The translations under genes were made by a program, and so were the position numbers. This document shows, piece after piece, positions 1 through 5,951 of a stretch of 10,093 bases of DNA. The stretch is from NCBI GenBank assembly GCA_934444695.1, contig CAKSDF010000063.1, positions 1 through 10,093 of the forward strand, read 5' to 3'. Position 1 is the first letter of the stretch; each line of letters begins with the position of its first letter. The DNA is from an uncultured Eubacteriales bacterium. Its GTDB lineage: Bacteria; Bacillota; Clostridia; Oscillospirales; Acutalibacteraceae. A model generated the notes under the pieces. The model was not told the DNA's origin, did not search any database, and saw only the letters and a program-made list of their open reading frames with translations.

Positions 1-960
1 GGTACTTTCGATGAGGACTGCGGCTTTATAAAGCTTGACAAATGCAGTGACGGATTCCACGAGGTCGGCAAAAACGGCGTTAAATCCATAACCGCCACCG
101 GCGACAAAAAGGTTGAGTTTATTTCCTATGAGGATAAAACCATCGCCTATGTAACTTCTTCCATGGGCTATCCCGCATATTATCCCGTTCACGAGGTCAA
201 ATTCGAAAAGCCCTTAAAGGCGGTTCTTATGGATCTCGACGGAACAAGCGTAAGATCCGAGGAATTCTGGATCTGGATAATCGAAATGACCACCGCAAGC
301 CTGCTCGGCAATCCCGATTTCAAGCTTGAGGAGGCCGATATGCCTTTCGTTTCGGGACACAGCGTTTCCGAGCATCTGCAGTATTGCATAGACAAATATT
401 GCCCCGACAAGACCATCGAGGAAGCAAGAAACTACTATTTCGAGCATACCCACAGGGAAATGAACGAAATTTTAGAGGGCAGGGGAAAGGAAGGCGCTTT
501 TGTGCCCTCTCCCGGAATCAAGGAATTCCTGCTTGCCCTTAAAGAAAAAGGCGTTAAGATAGGCCTTGTCACATCCGGCCTTTACGAAAAGGCATGGCCG
601 GAAATCATGTCGGCTTTCGACACCCTTAAAATGGGTGAAAAGGCCGAGGATTTCTACGATGCATCCATTACCGCAGGGTATCCTCTGCGCAAAGGCTCGG
701 TCGGTACTTTGGGCGAGCTTTCTCCCAAGCCCCATCCCTGGCTTTATGCCGAGGTCGCAAGAGTTGGTCTGGGAATCCCCTTTGAAGACAGAAATCATGT
801 TGTCGGTATAGAGGACAGCGGCGCAGGCGTCGTTTCCATTAAGCTTGCCGGCTTCCCGACCATTGGTATCGGCGGCGGAAACATCGAAAAGAGCGGCACA
901 AAGCCCCTTTGCGACTACTACTGCGAGAATTTCGACGAGATACTCAAGATCATCGGATAG
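1..960 (+). CDS. HAD-superfamily hydrolase (phosphatase/phosphomutase-like), 5' end outside window
   Basis: The frame is open from base 1 and 319 residues are visible before the TAG. All four HAD motifs are present, numbering from the first visible codon: motif I DLDGT with nucleophile Asp78 and acid/base Asp80; motif II Thr191 in LVTSG; motif III Lys243 in SPKPHP; motif IV Glu271-Asp272 in GIEDSGAG. The roughly 110 residues between motifs I and II fit a helical C1 cap, as in the beta-phosphoglucomutase/phosphoglycolate phosphatase group, so a soluble Mg-dependent phosphate-ester hydrolase is expected; the substrate cannot be read. The ATG at 163 has no ribosome binding site, and in-frame coding continues upstream, so at least 77 residues precede motif I, which usually lies within the first 10-15 residues. 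This implies an extra N-terminal domain that I do not recognise. No T-run terminator follows the stop. Confidence 0.85.
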   Translation, partial: GTFDEDCGFIKLDKCSDGFHEVGKNGVKSITATGDKKVEFISYEDKTIAYVTSSMGYPAYYPVHEVKFEKPLKAVLMDLDGTSVRSEEFWIWIIEMTTASLLGNPDFKLEEADMPFVSGHSVSEHLQYCIDKYCPDKTIEEARNYYFEHTHREMNEILEGRGKEGAFVPSPGIKEFLLALKEKGVKIGLVTSGLYEKAWPEIMSAFDTLKMGEKAEDFYDASITAGYPLRKGSVGTLGELSPKPHPWLYAEVARVGLGIPFEDRNHVVGIEDSGAGVVSIKLAGFPTIGIGGGNIEKSGTKPLCDYYCENFDEILKIIG

Positions 961-1005
961 TCGATGACCCTATAGGGCGGTTTGATTGACCGTCTGACAG
1001 CTTAA

Positions 1006-1034
1006 TACACAATAAAAACCCTTCTGCATAGAAT
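1006..1034 (+). promoter_or_regulatory. Weak candidate sigma-A promoter for the small membrane-protein gene
   Basis: TACACA (1006-1011) and TAGAAT (1029-1034) are separated by 17 bases. The -35 matches consensus at 4 of 6 positions and the -10 at 5 of 6. If used, transcription would start near 1041, which would place the 1048-1089 hairpin almost at the 5' end of the transcript. The alternative is read-through from the HAD gene, since no clear terminator lies between them. Confidence 0.35.
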
Positions 1035-1047
1035 GTTATTAAACAAT

Positions 1048-1089
1048 GCCGGAGCGTCGACAAAGGCACGTCTTTTGTCGATCTTCGGC
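1048..1089 (+). promoter_or_regulatory. Strong leader hairpin in front of the 1110 gene
   Basis: The inner stem is 8 perfect pairs, TCGACAAA (1057-1064) with TTTGTCGA (1074-1081), closed by a 9-base loop. The outer stem is 7 pairs with one G-U, GCCGGAG (1048-1054) with CTTCGGC (1083-1089). The small internal loop is 2 bases on one side and 1 on the other. The structure ends 6 bases before the ribosome binding site of the downstream gene. The T-run at 1103-1109 is too far from the stem for a classical terminator and lies between the ribosome binding site and the ATG. A role in mRNA stability or translation control is inference. Confidence 0.5.
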
Positions 1090-1095
1090 CCATGC

Positions 1096-1102
1096 AGGGG
1101 GA
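1096..1102 (+). promoter_or_regulatory. Ribosome binding site that fixes the start at 1110
   Basis: AGGGGGA lies 7 bases before the ATG at 1110. An in-frame ATG at 1092 lies upstream of this site and has no ribosome binding site of its own, so the start at 1110 is preferred. Confidence 0.7.
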
Positions 1103-1109
1103 TTTTTTT

Positions 1110-1472
1110 ATGACCGAAGAAATTCTGACCGTAGCCGTTTCGCTGCTGGCCGTTTACGGACTGAGTTGTATCGTAATGAAAATTGTCGTGCGGCTGACAT
1201 CGTCGTATCGGGGAGAAAAGGCCTTTATAATCATTCCCATAACCGATATGTCTCAGATAACCGACCGCATAATGTGGGGCAAGCTGAGATTTGATCCTAC
1301 CTTCCAGAAAAATCAGGTGGAATTTGTGGTTGTGGATTGCGGACTTGAAAGGGCTCAGTCGTCGGTGCTCAAAAGATATTGCGACGGGGAAGGCATTGCC
1401 TTTTGCAAGGACGACTGTTTAAAGGATTTTATGCACGATAGTATTTGCAAAGAGTATCTCGATGGTGTATAA
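1110..1472 (+). CDS. Small single-pass membrane protein of unknown function (120 aa)
   Basis: I do not recognise this protein. The visible N-terminus is a hydrophobic helix at about residues 5-27, followed by Lys24, Arg28 and Arg34, which suggests an N-out/C-in membrane anchor with a cytoplasmic domain. The remaining 90 residues contain two beta-strand-like runs, AFIIIPI at 38-44 and EFVVVDCG at 71-78, the second followed by a helix (residues 79-91), as in a small alpha/beta fold. There are six cysteines (20, 77, 91, 99, 103, 113), five of them in the C-terminal half. The start at 1110 is chosen from the ribosome binding site at 1096-1102. The gene sits between the HAD gene and recD2 on the same strand, and its last codons carry the recD2 promoter. 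No catalytic motif is evident. Confidence 0.7.
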   Translation: MTEEILTVAVSLLAVYGLSCIVMKIVVRLTSSYRGEKAFIIIPITDMSQITDRIMWGKLRFDPTFQKNQVEFVVVDCGLERAQSSVLKRYCDGEGIAFCKDDCLKDFMHDSICKEYLDGV

Positions 1473-1473
1473 T
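1445..1473 (+). promoter_or_regulatory. Sigma-A promoter of recD2, overlapping the end of the preceding gene
   Basis: TTGCAA (1445-1450), a 17-base spacer and a perfect TATAAT (1468-1473). The -10 box covers the TAA stop of the small membrane-protein gene. The expected start is near 1480, giving an mRNA leader of about 87 bases before the recD2 ATG. Confidence 0.7.
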
Positions 1474-1498
1474 ATAATTCAATGTGTGACCACGGCAG

Positions 1499-1531
1499 AG
1501 GCTTTGAGCATAGCCGAAAGCTTTGATCATT
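1499..1531 (+). repeat. Hairpin and imperfect direct repeat in the recD2 leader
   Basis: AGGCTTT (1499-1505) can pair with AAAGCTT (1517-1523), 7 pairs with one G-U around an 11-base loop. The same stretch holds a 12-base direct repeat with two mismatches, GCTTTGAGCATA (1501-1512) and GCTTTGATCATT (1520-1531), 19 bases apart. Lying between the promoter and ribosome binding site, it could be a regulatory site, but nothing proves this. Confidence 0.3.
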
Positions 1532-1566
1532 AATAAAAAATACAAAGGAAAGGAAAAGGCCGAAAA

Positions 1567-3783
1567 ATGCAGGAAAACGGTTTTGAACAAAACGAATCGG
1601 AACAGATCGAAGGAACGGTCGAAGCCATTACATACCGCAACGACGAAAACGGATATACCGTTTTAAAATTCAATACCGATTACGATATAATCACCGCCGT
1701 GGGAAGCTTCCCGGTTTTGTCGGCGGGGGATATGCTGCGCCTTTTCGGAAAATTCGAGACCCATAAGGTGTACGGCGAGCAGTTCCATGCCTTTTCCTTT
1801 GAACATATAAGACCCGCCACCGCCGAGGCAATACTTAAATACCTTGCGGCGGGAGCAATCAAGGGTATAGGTCCCTCCACAGCGGCAAAAATCGTGGCGA
1901 GATTCGGTGAAAACACCCTTGAAATAATGGAAAAAGAGCCTTCTCGCCTTTCGCAGATAAAGGGAATATCTCCAAAGAAGGCCGAAAGGATCGGGCAGGA
2001 ATATAAAAATGCGGCCGGTATAAGGGAAACCATGCTCCATTTTGTGGGTATGGGCATTTCGACCGAAGAGAGTCTGAGAATTTACAAGCGGTTCGGAAAC
2101 CGCTCGGTCGAACGGATAAACGAGAATCCTTATGAGCTTTGCAGCGACGAGATAGGTTTTTCCTTTGACCGCGCCGATGCCGTGGCAAGAAACCTCGGCG
2201 TTTCAAGCGACAATGATTTCAGGGTCGAAAGCGGAATAATATATATACTGCGCCACAACCTTTCAAACGGTCACACCTGCCTGCCGAGGGATAAGGTGGT
2301 TTCTCTTGCGGCGCAGCTTTTGGGCGTTTCGGCCGATTCGGCGGATATTGCCTGCGACCGTCTTTGCGAAACGGGGAAGGCCGCAAGCTTTGAGAGAGAA
2401 CAAAAGGAATTTATTGCCCTTTATAAATATTTCGAGGCCGAAAGCTATACCGCCGGGCGGATGAAAACCATACTCGAGTATCCGCCCATTCCCATAACCG
2501 CCATCGAAAATCAGATCGACGCCATAGAAAGGGTCAACGGAATAGAGTATGACGAGCATCAGAAGCAGGCTATTGTCACCGCCCTTTCAAAGGGAATACT
2601 CATTCTGACCGGCGGCCCGGGCACCGGAAAAACCACCACGCTGAAGGCCATTATAACCATTTTGGAGCAGCAGGGAATGGACTTTTTCCTTGCCGCACCA
2701 ACCGGCCGCGCCGCCCAGCGGATGAGCGACCTTACGGGATACGAGGCCAAGACCCTCCACCGCATGCTGGACGCGGGACGGGAGGAAAACGGAAACCTGC
2801 TTTTCGGCAAAAACGAGCAAAATCAGCTTGACGCCGACGCGGTTATTGTCGACGAGCTTTCGATGGTCGACAGCCTGCTTTTTGCCGCGCTTTTAAAGGC
2901 TATGAAGCTGGGCTGCCGGCTGATAATGGTGGGCGACCGCAATCAGCTGCCTGCCGTCGGAGCGGGCAATGTGCTGGGCGATCTTTTCGACAGCGGAAAG
3001 CTGCCGGTGGTTTGTCTCGATAAAATTTTCCGCCAGGCCATGCAAAGCAGAATCGTAACCAATGCCCATCTGATCGTAGGCGGAAAAAGCCCCGAGTATT
3101 CCAAGAAAGAGGGGGATTTCTTCCTGGTCAGGGAGGAGAATCCTCTGCGGGCTGCAAAGCTTGTGGCCGATCTTTGCGCCAGGAGATTGCCGGCGGCATA
3201 CGGATTTGATCCCCTTAAAGACATTCAGGTGCTTTGCCCGTCGAGAAAGGGAGAAACCGGTACCGCCGCTTTAAACGAACGGCTTTGCGAGCTGCTTAAT
3301 CCCTCCGAGTTTGGAAAGGACGAAATCAGAACCGAGCGGGCCAACCTCCGTGTGGGAGACAAGGTCATACAGACCCGCAACAACTATGATACCGTATGGA
3401 CGGCTGACGACGGAAAGCAGGGGACAGGGGTCTTTAACGGAGACATAGGCGTGCTTAAATATATCGACCGGGCGGCGGGGGTCGTTTGCGTTAAATTCGG
3501 AGACAAAACGGCCATGTATACCGGCAGCGAATCGGACGATCTGGACAAGGCTTTTGCCGTTACGGTGCACAAGAGCCAGGGCAGCGAATACGACTGCGTG
3601 ATCATTCCGACGGTGGGAATCCCTCCTCAGCTGATGTTCAGAAACCTGCTTTACACCGGCGTTACCAGGGCAAAGAAGCTGCTTGTGCTTGTGGGAACCG
3701 AGCAAACGGTTACAAGAATGGCCGAAAACGACCGAAAAACCCTGCGGTATACCGCTCTTTCCACCCTCCTTTCGGAAAGTTGA
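1567..3783 (+). CDS. recD2: RecD2-type SF1B DNA helicase
   Basis: ATP-dependent 5'-3' DNA helicase of the RecD2 (YrrC) family, which acts in DNA repair and replication-fork maintenance without RecBC. At 738 residues it has the expected length. The N-terminal region (about 10-90) fits the family's OB-like domain; helix-hairpin-helix motifs follow at about 99-113 (KGIGPSTAAKIVARF) and 132-141. The helicase core shows Walker A GGPGTGKTT at 349-357 (Lys355), Walker B VDELS with Asp429-Glu430, motif III GDRNQLP at 456-462, the IFRQ arginine motif, TVHKSQGSE at 666-674, and the C-terminal TGVTRAKK (697-704) with Arg701 as motif VI. No RecB or RecC is present, and the N-terminal extension separates it from RecBCD RecD. 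The start is supported by AGGAAAAGG 7 bases upstream. It has its own promoter at 1445-1473. Confidence 0.95.
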   Translation: MQENGFEQNESEQIEGTVEAITYRNDENGYTVLKFNTDYDIITAVGSFPVLSAGDMLRLFGKFETHKVYGEQFHAFSFEHIRPATAEAILKYLAAGAIKGIGPSTAAKIVARFGENTLEIMEKEPSRLSQIKGISPKKAERIGQEYKNAAGIRETMLHFVGMGISTEESLRIYKRFGNRSVERINENPYELCSDEIGFSFDRADAVARNLGVSSDNDFRVESGIIYILRHNLSNGHTCLPRDKVVSLAAQLLGVSADSADIACDRLCETGKAASFEREQKEFIALYKYFEAESYTAGRMKTILEYPPIPITAIENQIDAIERVNGIEYDEHQKQAIVTALSKGILILTGGPGTGKTTTLKAIITILEQQGMDFFLAAPTGRAAQRMSDLTGYEAKTLHRMLDAGREENGNLLFGKNEQNQLDADAVIVDELSMVDSLLFAALLKAMKLGCRLIMVGDRNQLPAVGAGNVLGDLFDSGKLPVVCLDKIFRQAMQSRIVTNAHLIVGGKSPEYSKKEGDFFLVREENPLRAAKLVADLCARRLPAAYGFDPLKDIQVLCPSRKGETGTAALNERLCELLNPSEFGKDEIRTERANLRVGDKVIQTRNNYDTVWTADDGKQGTGVFNGDIGVLKYIDRAAGVVCVKFGDKTAMYTGSESDDLDKAFAVTVHKSQGSEYDCVIIPTVGIPPQLMFRNLLYTGVTRAKKLLVLVGTEQTVTRMAENDRKTLRYTALSTLLSES

Positions 3784-3792
3784 AATTGTGGA

Positions 3793-3856
3793 CGAATTAA
3801 ATGCGGGCTGAGTTAAAGTATAGCCGAGTTAAAGGGCGGCCGAGTTAAATGAAACT
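3793..3856. repeat. Tandem repeat, four 16-base units
   Basis: The core YGARTTAAA occurs at 3793, 3809, 3825 and 3841, exactly 16 bases apart. Units 1-3 end in GC; the intervening bases vary. The array starts 9 bases after the recD2 stop codon. The unit length is not a multiple of three and the region is non-coding. A spacing of 16 bases is about one and a half DNA turns, so successive cores would face opposite sides of the helix. It could be a protein-binding array or a decayed minisatellite. Confidence 0.6.
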
Positions 3857-3871
3857 TTAGATTTGGCCGAC

Positions 3872-3935
3872 TGCCGATGATCTTTAAGCAATGGCACACT
3901 GTCTTTAGCTCAAACAGGGCATCGGCACAGTGTGC
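3872..3935. other. Candidate H-type pseudoknot
   Basis: Two perfect inverted repeats interleave: GCCGATG (3873-3879) with CATCGGC (3920-3926), and GCACACTGT (3894-3902) with ACAGTGTGC (3927-3935). The order arm A, arm B, A', B' defines a pseudoknot. The two 3' arms touch with no gap, so the 7-pair and 9-pair stems could stack; T3872-A3927 could extend the first stem instead of closing the second. Connecting segments are 14 and 17 bases. It is read either as the 3' end of the recD2 transcript or, on the - strand, of the metallophosphatase transcript. No coding gene follows closely on either strand. It does not match any riboswitch or ribozyme I can name. Confidence 0.45.
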
Positions 3936-3968
3936 GCCGTGCAATATAAAATAGGACTTAATAATGAA

Positions 3969-4020
3969 AATAAACCGCATTGAGACATCCGTTTAGGAAA
4001 GTCGCTCAATGCGGTTTGTT
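3969..4020. terminator. Probable bidirectional terminator hairpin
   Basis: AAACCGCATTGAG (3972-3984) pairs perfectly with CTCAATGCGGTTT (4005-4017). Three more pairs, one a G-T, extend the stem to 16, around a 20-base loop. On the - strand the stem is followed by a T-rich stretch (TTTATTTTC); on the + strand the T-tract is weaker (TTTGTTGTAT). It lies between convergent genes and suits termination of both. Confidence 0.65.
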
Positions 4021-4030
4021 GTATATCATA

Positions 4031-4077
4031 ATATAAATAAGGTGCTCCCGCCAAACTCACGGAAGCACCGTTTATAT
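4031..4077. terminator. Second terminator-like hairpin
   Basis: GGTGCT (4041-4046) pairs with AGCACC (4064-4069). An inner CCG/CGG lies beyond a C-A mismatch, and an outer ATATAAA/TTTATAT arm (4031-4037 with 4071-4077) lies across a small internal loop. The arms are T-rich in both directions. Being nearer the - strand gene, it is probably the first terminator met by the metallophosphatase transcript. Confidence 0.6.
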
Positions 4078-4217
4078 TTGCGTTATGGAATTTTTACAAT
4101 GAAATTTTTATAATTATAAATCGAATGTTTTTTGCAATATACGCTTTGCAATGGCCTTTCTCGATATGCGCTTTACTCCGGCATTTTGCGATAGGTTTTT
4201 GCAGTCTTCAGCCGGCA

Positions 4218-4928
4218 TCAATCGGCATAAAACTCCTGCAAATCGTCGAGCCGCAGAACGGCCGGATTTTGCCCGAGAAATACGCCGACATCAATGTCGA
4301 TCCATGTGCGTGTTTTCAGAATTTTTCCCTTATATTCTTGCCCGAACGACATTGTTGGCTTGTGGCCGAAAACGGTAATGACATGGTCAAAATATTCGTC
4401 CGAAAGCTTTACATCGGTCCAGAGAAAATCATCGGCATCATAGTCGTATAATTCCTTTTTGACAACAAAATGACCGAGACCCGAGTGAACGAGCAAAAAG
4501 TCGTTTTGAGCGGTCGAAACCGTTTCATAAAGCGGTGCGTCGCGCAGATAATCCAGAATATACTCCACCGTTTCGGGCGACCGTTTGATCAGCTTGTGAA
4601 AGGCTTTTAGGGTTACATCTCCGCCGTTTTGCATATAGGTGTTCAGCAGCTCCAGCTTTTCGGCCGTGATGCTTTCAAGGCTGTCGTTTGTGATTTCTTC
4701 AAAGACAAAGGAGCAGGACAAAAGCATTGCTTCGTGGTTGCCGAGAATCAGCTGTATGTTAGGCTGTTCGGTCAGCCAGCACAGCATTTCCACGCCGCCG
4801 TCGCCGCTGCGGTCGATAATGTCTCCCAGTATGTAGAGAAAATCTTTGTCCGAAAAGCCGATTTTTTTAAGCAGTTCTTTGAATTTTTCGAGTGGGTAAC
4901 CGTGCAAATCGGATACTGTATATACCAC
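4218..4928 (-). CDS. PPP-like metallophosphatase (serine/threonine phosphatase or ApaH/PrpE-like)
   Basis: A calcineurin-type, two-metal phosphoesterase of 236 residues counted from the GTG. Metal and active-site motifs appear in family order: SDLHG at 6-10 (Asp7, His9), GDIIDR at 35-40 (Asp36, Asp39), GNHE at 63-66 (Asn64, His65), VHSG with His148, and FGHKP with His189. GNHE together with GDxxDR is typical of the PPP group, which includes bacterial protein phosphatases and dinucleoside-tetraphosphatases; the substrate is not readable. The GTG start gives the usual N-terminus (M-x-Y-x-x-S-D-L-H-G) and has a ribosome binding site. Longer readings from an ATG at 4955 or a TTG at 4985 lack one. 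The gene lies 71 bases after the UDG-like gene and is probably co-transcribed with it. Confidence 0.87.
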   Translation of the reverse strand: MVYTVSDLHGYPLEKFKELLKKIGFSDKDFLYILGDIIDRSGDGGVEMLCWLTEQPNIQLILGNHEAMLLSCSFVFEEITNDSLESITAEKLELLNTYMQNGGDVTLKAFHKLIKRSPETVEYILDYLRDAPLYETVSTAQNDFLLVHSGLGHFVVKKELYDYDADDFLWTDVKLSDEYFDHVITVFGHKPTMSFGQEYKGKILKTRTWIDIDVGVFLGQNPAVLRLDDLQEFYAD

Positions 4929-4939
4929 CTGAGCGTTCG

Positions 4940-4946
4940 CTCCTTT
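4940..4946 (-). promoter_or_regulatory. Ribosome binding site that decides the metallophosphatase start
   Basis: On the - strand AAAGGAG ends 11 bases before the GTG at 4928. The upstream ATG at 4955 and TTG at 4985 have no purine-rich site in front of them. The spacing is a little long, so the start is likely but not certain. Confidence 0.6.
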
Positions 4947-4999
4947 CCCGTGCATTGTTTTTTTAGATGGCGCACTGTTTAACAAAAGAAACGAAAAAA

Positions 5000-5623
5000 C
5001 TATATCTGTATTTCTTTTTGAAGAACCTCTCTGTAATTTTCTGCACTAAAGCTGCGCCGATACGAGGGGTGTCTGAAGCCGTATACAGTCAGTTGCTTTT
5101 TCAGTGCTGTATTACCGTCCGGCCGTGCGCCCGGTTTATAAACAAATTTGTCGATCCTATCGCTTACATTACCTACCTTTGGAGTTTCAAAACAAACGCC
5201 TTTTTCCTCAAAAGAAGCCCGACGAGGGAGATGTTTATATACAAGTCTGCTAAAGCAAAAAATCACATCAATCTCATTTTGGTTTACAAATTCAAAAAGC
5301 TCTTGGTTGTATTTTTCACTATTGTTTTTCATCAGTTCTTTTGCTTTATCTGTTTGAATGTCGCAATTCGATTCCGTGACATAATTTGCGAACCGCACCT
5401 TGTTCCAAAACACTTCTCTTTGTTCTGACGGATAGCCAAAGCAGTTTGCAATTTTATCGAAAAACCTATAATCCTTATCGTTTGGATAAAGAAAATAATT
5501 CTTCACAACACCTTCGGTTGTATAGTCAGGATCGTTTGCCACCATGTGATGATGGGATTCTCCGAGAATCAGTATGTTGCAATTTGTCGAAAGATTGTTT
5601 CCTTCAAAAACGCCTTTGTGCAT
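5000..5623 (-). CDS. Uracil-DNA-glycosylase-superfamily-like protein, function uncertain
   Basis: A 207-residue soluble protein. The order of motifs recalls the UDG superfamily: NILILGESHHHM at 16-27 where the family has its catalytic Gly-Glu/Gln-x-P loop; a middle FWNKVRFANYV at 72-82; EIDVIFCFSRLVYKHL at 117-132, resembling the strand and helix before the last third; and FRHPSYRR at 183-190 with His185-Pro186-Ser187, like the HPS DNA-intercalation loop. The first loop differs from classical forms, with three histidines and no proline, so glycosylase activity is not assured. The ATG has AAAGGAG 8 bases upstream. Two stretches of 60 bases count about 28% and 32% G+C, against 52-70% in sampled recD2 stretches, which suggests acquisition from elsewhere. 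The metallophosphatase follows on the same strand. Confidence 0.6.
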   Translation of the reverse strand: MHKGVFEGNNLSTNCNILILGESHHHMVANDPDYTTEGVVKNYFLYPNDKDYRFFDKIANCFGYPSEQREVFWNKVRFANYVTESNCDIQTDKAKELMKNNSEKYNQELFEFVNQNEIDVIFCFSRLVYKHLPRRASFEEKGVCFETPKVGNVSDRIDKFVYKPGARPDGNTALKKQLTVYGFRHPSYRRSFSAENYREVLQKEIQI

Positions 5624-5951
5624 AATTTTTACTCCTTTTTTATTAAAACATTAAATACCTCTCTGCCTGTATAACCGTTGAAAATCCTCAACTTTGTCCA
5701 AAAAACGCGGAAGTTCACAAATTGTTTACATATGCCGTCGCTCTTTTGCTGTGTTACGGCTAAGTTCTGCAACTCAATTATACACTATTTAATGGGATAA
5801 AAATGGCACATAGGTTATGCGGCTGTCTGCAGCTGATATAAAACTAAAGGAGAGGCCTTGCGAAAAGATCTCTCCCTTTTATCACTTTTAAATTCGTTTT
5901 GGAAATTATTATTCAGCTTTGCTGATTGCCAAGGCCCTTTGAAAGGGTATG
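5624..5951. other. A+T-rich intergenic region
   Basis: This 328-base gap lies upstream of the UDG-like gene and downstream of the cyclophilin gene, both on the - strand. It holds the terminator at 5846-5879. It also holds a perfect -10 box TATAAT on the - strand (5777-5782) with no good -35 partner, a weak promoter candidate for the UDG-like gene with a leader of about 150 bases. A small inverted repeat, GTTGA and TCAAC separated by 6 bases, occurs around 5677-5692. I see no gene here. Confidence 0.4.
5846..5879 (-). terminator. Terminator after the cyclophilin gene
   Basis: On the - strand AAAGGGAGAG and CTCTCCTTT form a stem with one bulged G around a 15-base loop. They are followed by TTTAGTTTTATATC, a T-rich tail. 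It lies about 70 bases beyond the cyclophilin stop codon. The + strand also shows CCCTTTTA after the stem, so it could work in both directions. Confidence 0.65.

Larger units (their letters stand above)
3784..4217. other. Structured intergenic region between convergent genes
   Basis: This 434-base gap separates the ends of recD2 (+) and the metallophosphatase (-). It contains four tandem 16-base units (3793-3856), two crossing inverted repeats that would form a pseudoknot (3872-3935), and two long hairpins (3969-4020 and 4031-4077). The rest, 4078-4217, is A+T-rich at first and shows nothing I can name. I find no supported protein gene: an open frame at 4125-4451 on the + strand runs over the phosphatase gene and has no ribosome binding site. 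Confidence 0.6.

Noticed and set aside
163..960. HAD gene starting at the ATG at 163
   Set aside because: There is no ribosome binding site before this ATG, and the same frame is open and protein-like back to base 1.
969..978. Palindrome CCCTATAGGG after the HAD stop, read as a terminator
   Set aside because: It has no loop and no T-run follows; a nearby 6-pair stem at 977-995 also lacks a T-run.
1092..1472. Small membrane-protein gene starting at the ATG at 1092
   Set aside because: The good ribosome binding site lies after this ATG, at 1096-1102, and serves the ATG at 1110.
3872..3935. HDV-like self-cleaving ribozyme
   Set aside because: The order of the two long stems resembles P1/P2, but there is no room for P1.1 and P4 between the 3' arms, which touch directly.
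4125..4451. Open frame on the + strand in the convergent junction
   Set aside because: It overlaps the well-supported metallophosphatase on the other strand, has no ribosome binding site and shows no family features.
4929..4985. N-terminal extension of the metallophosphatase from TTG at 4985 or ATG at 4955
   Set aside because: Neither has a ribosome binding site, and the added residues lie before the point where family members normally begin.
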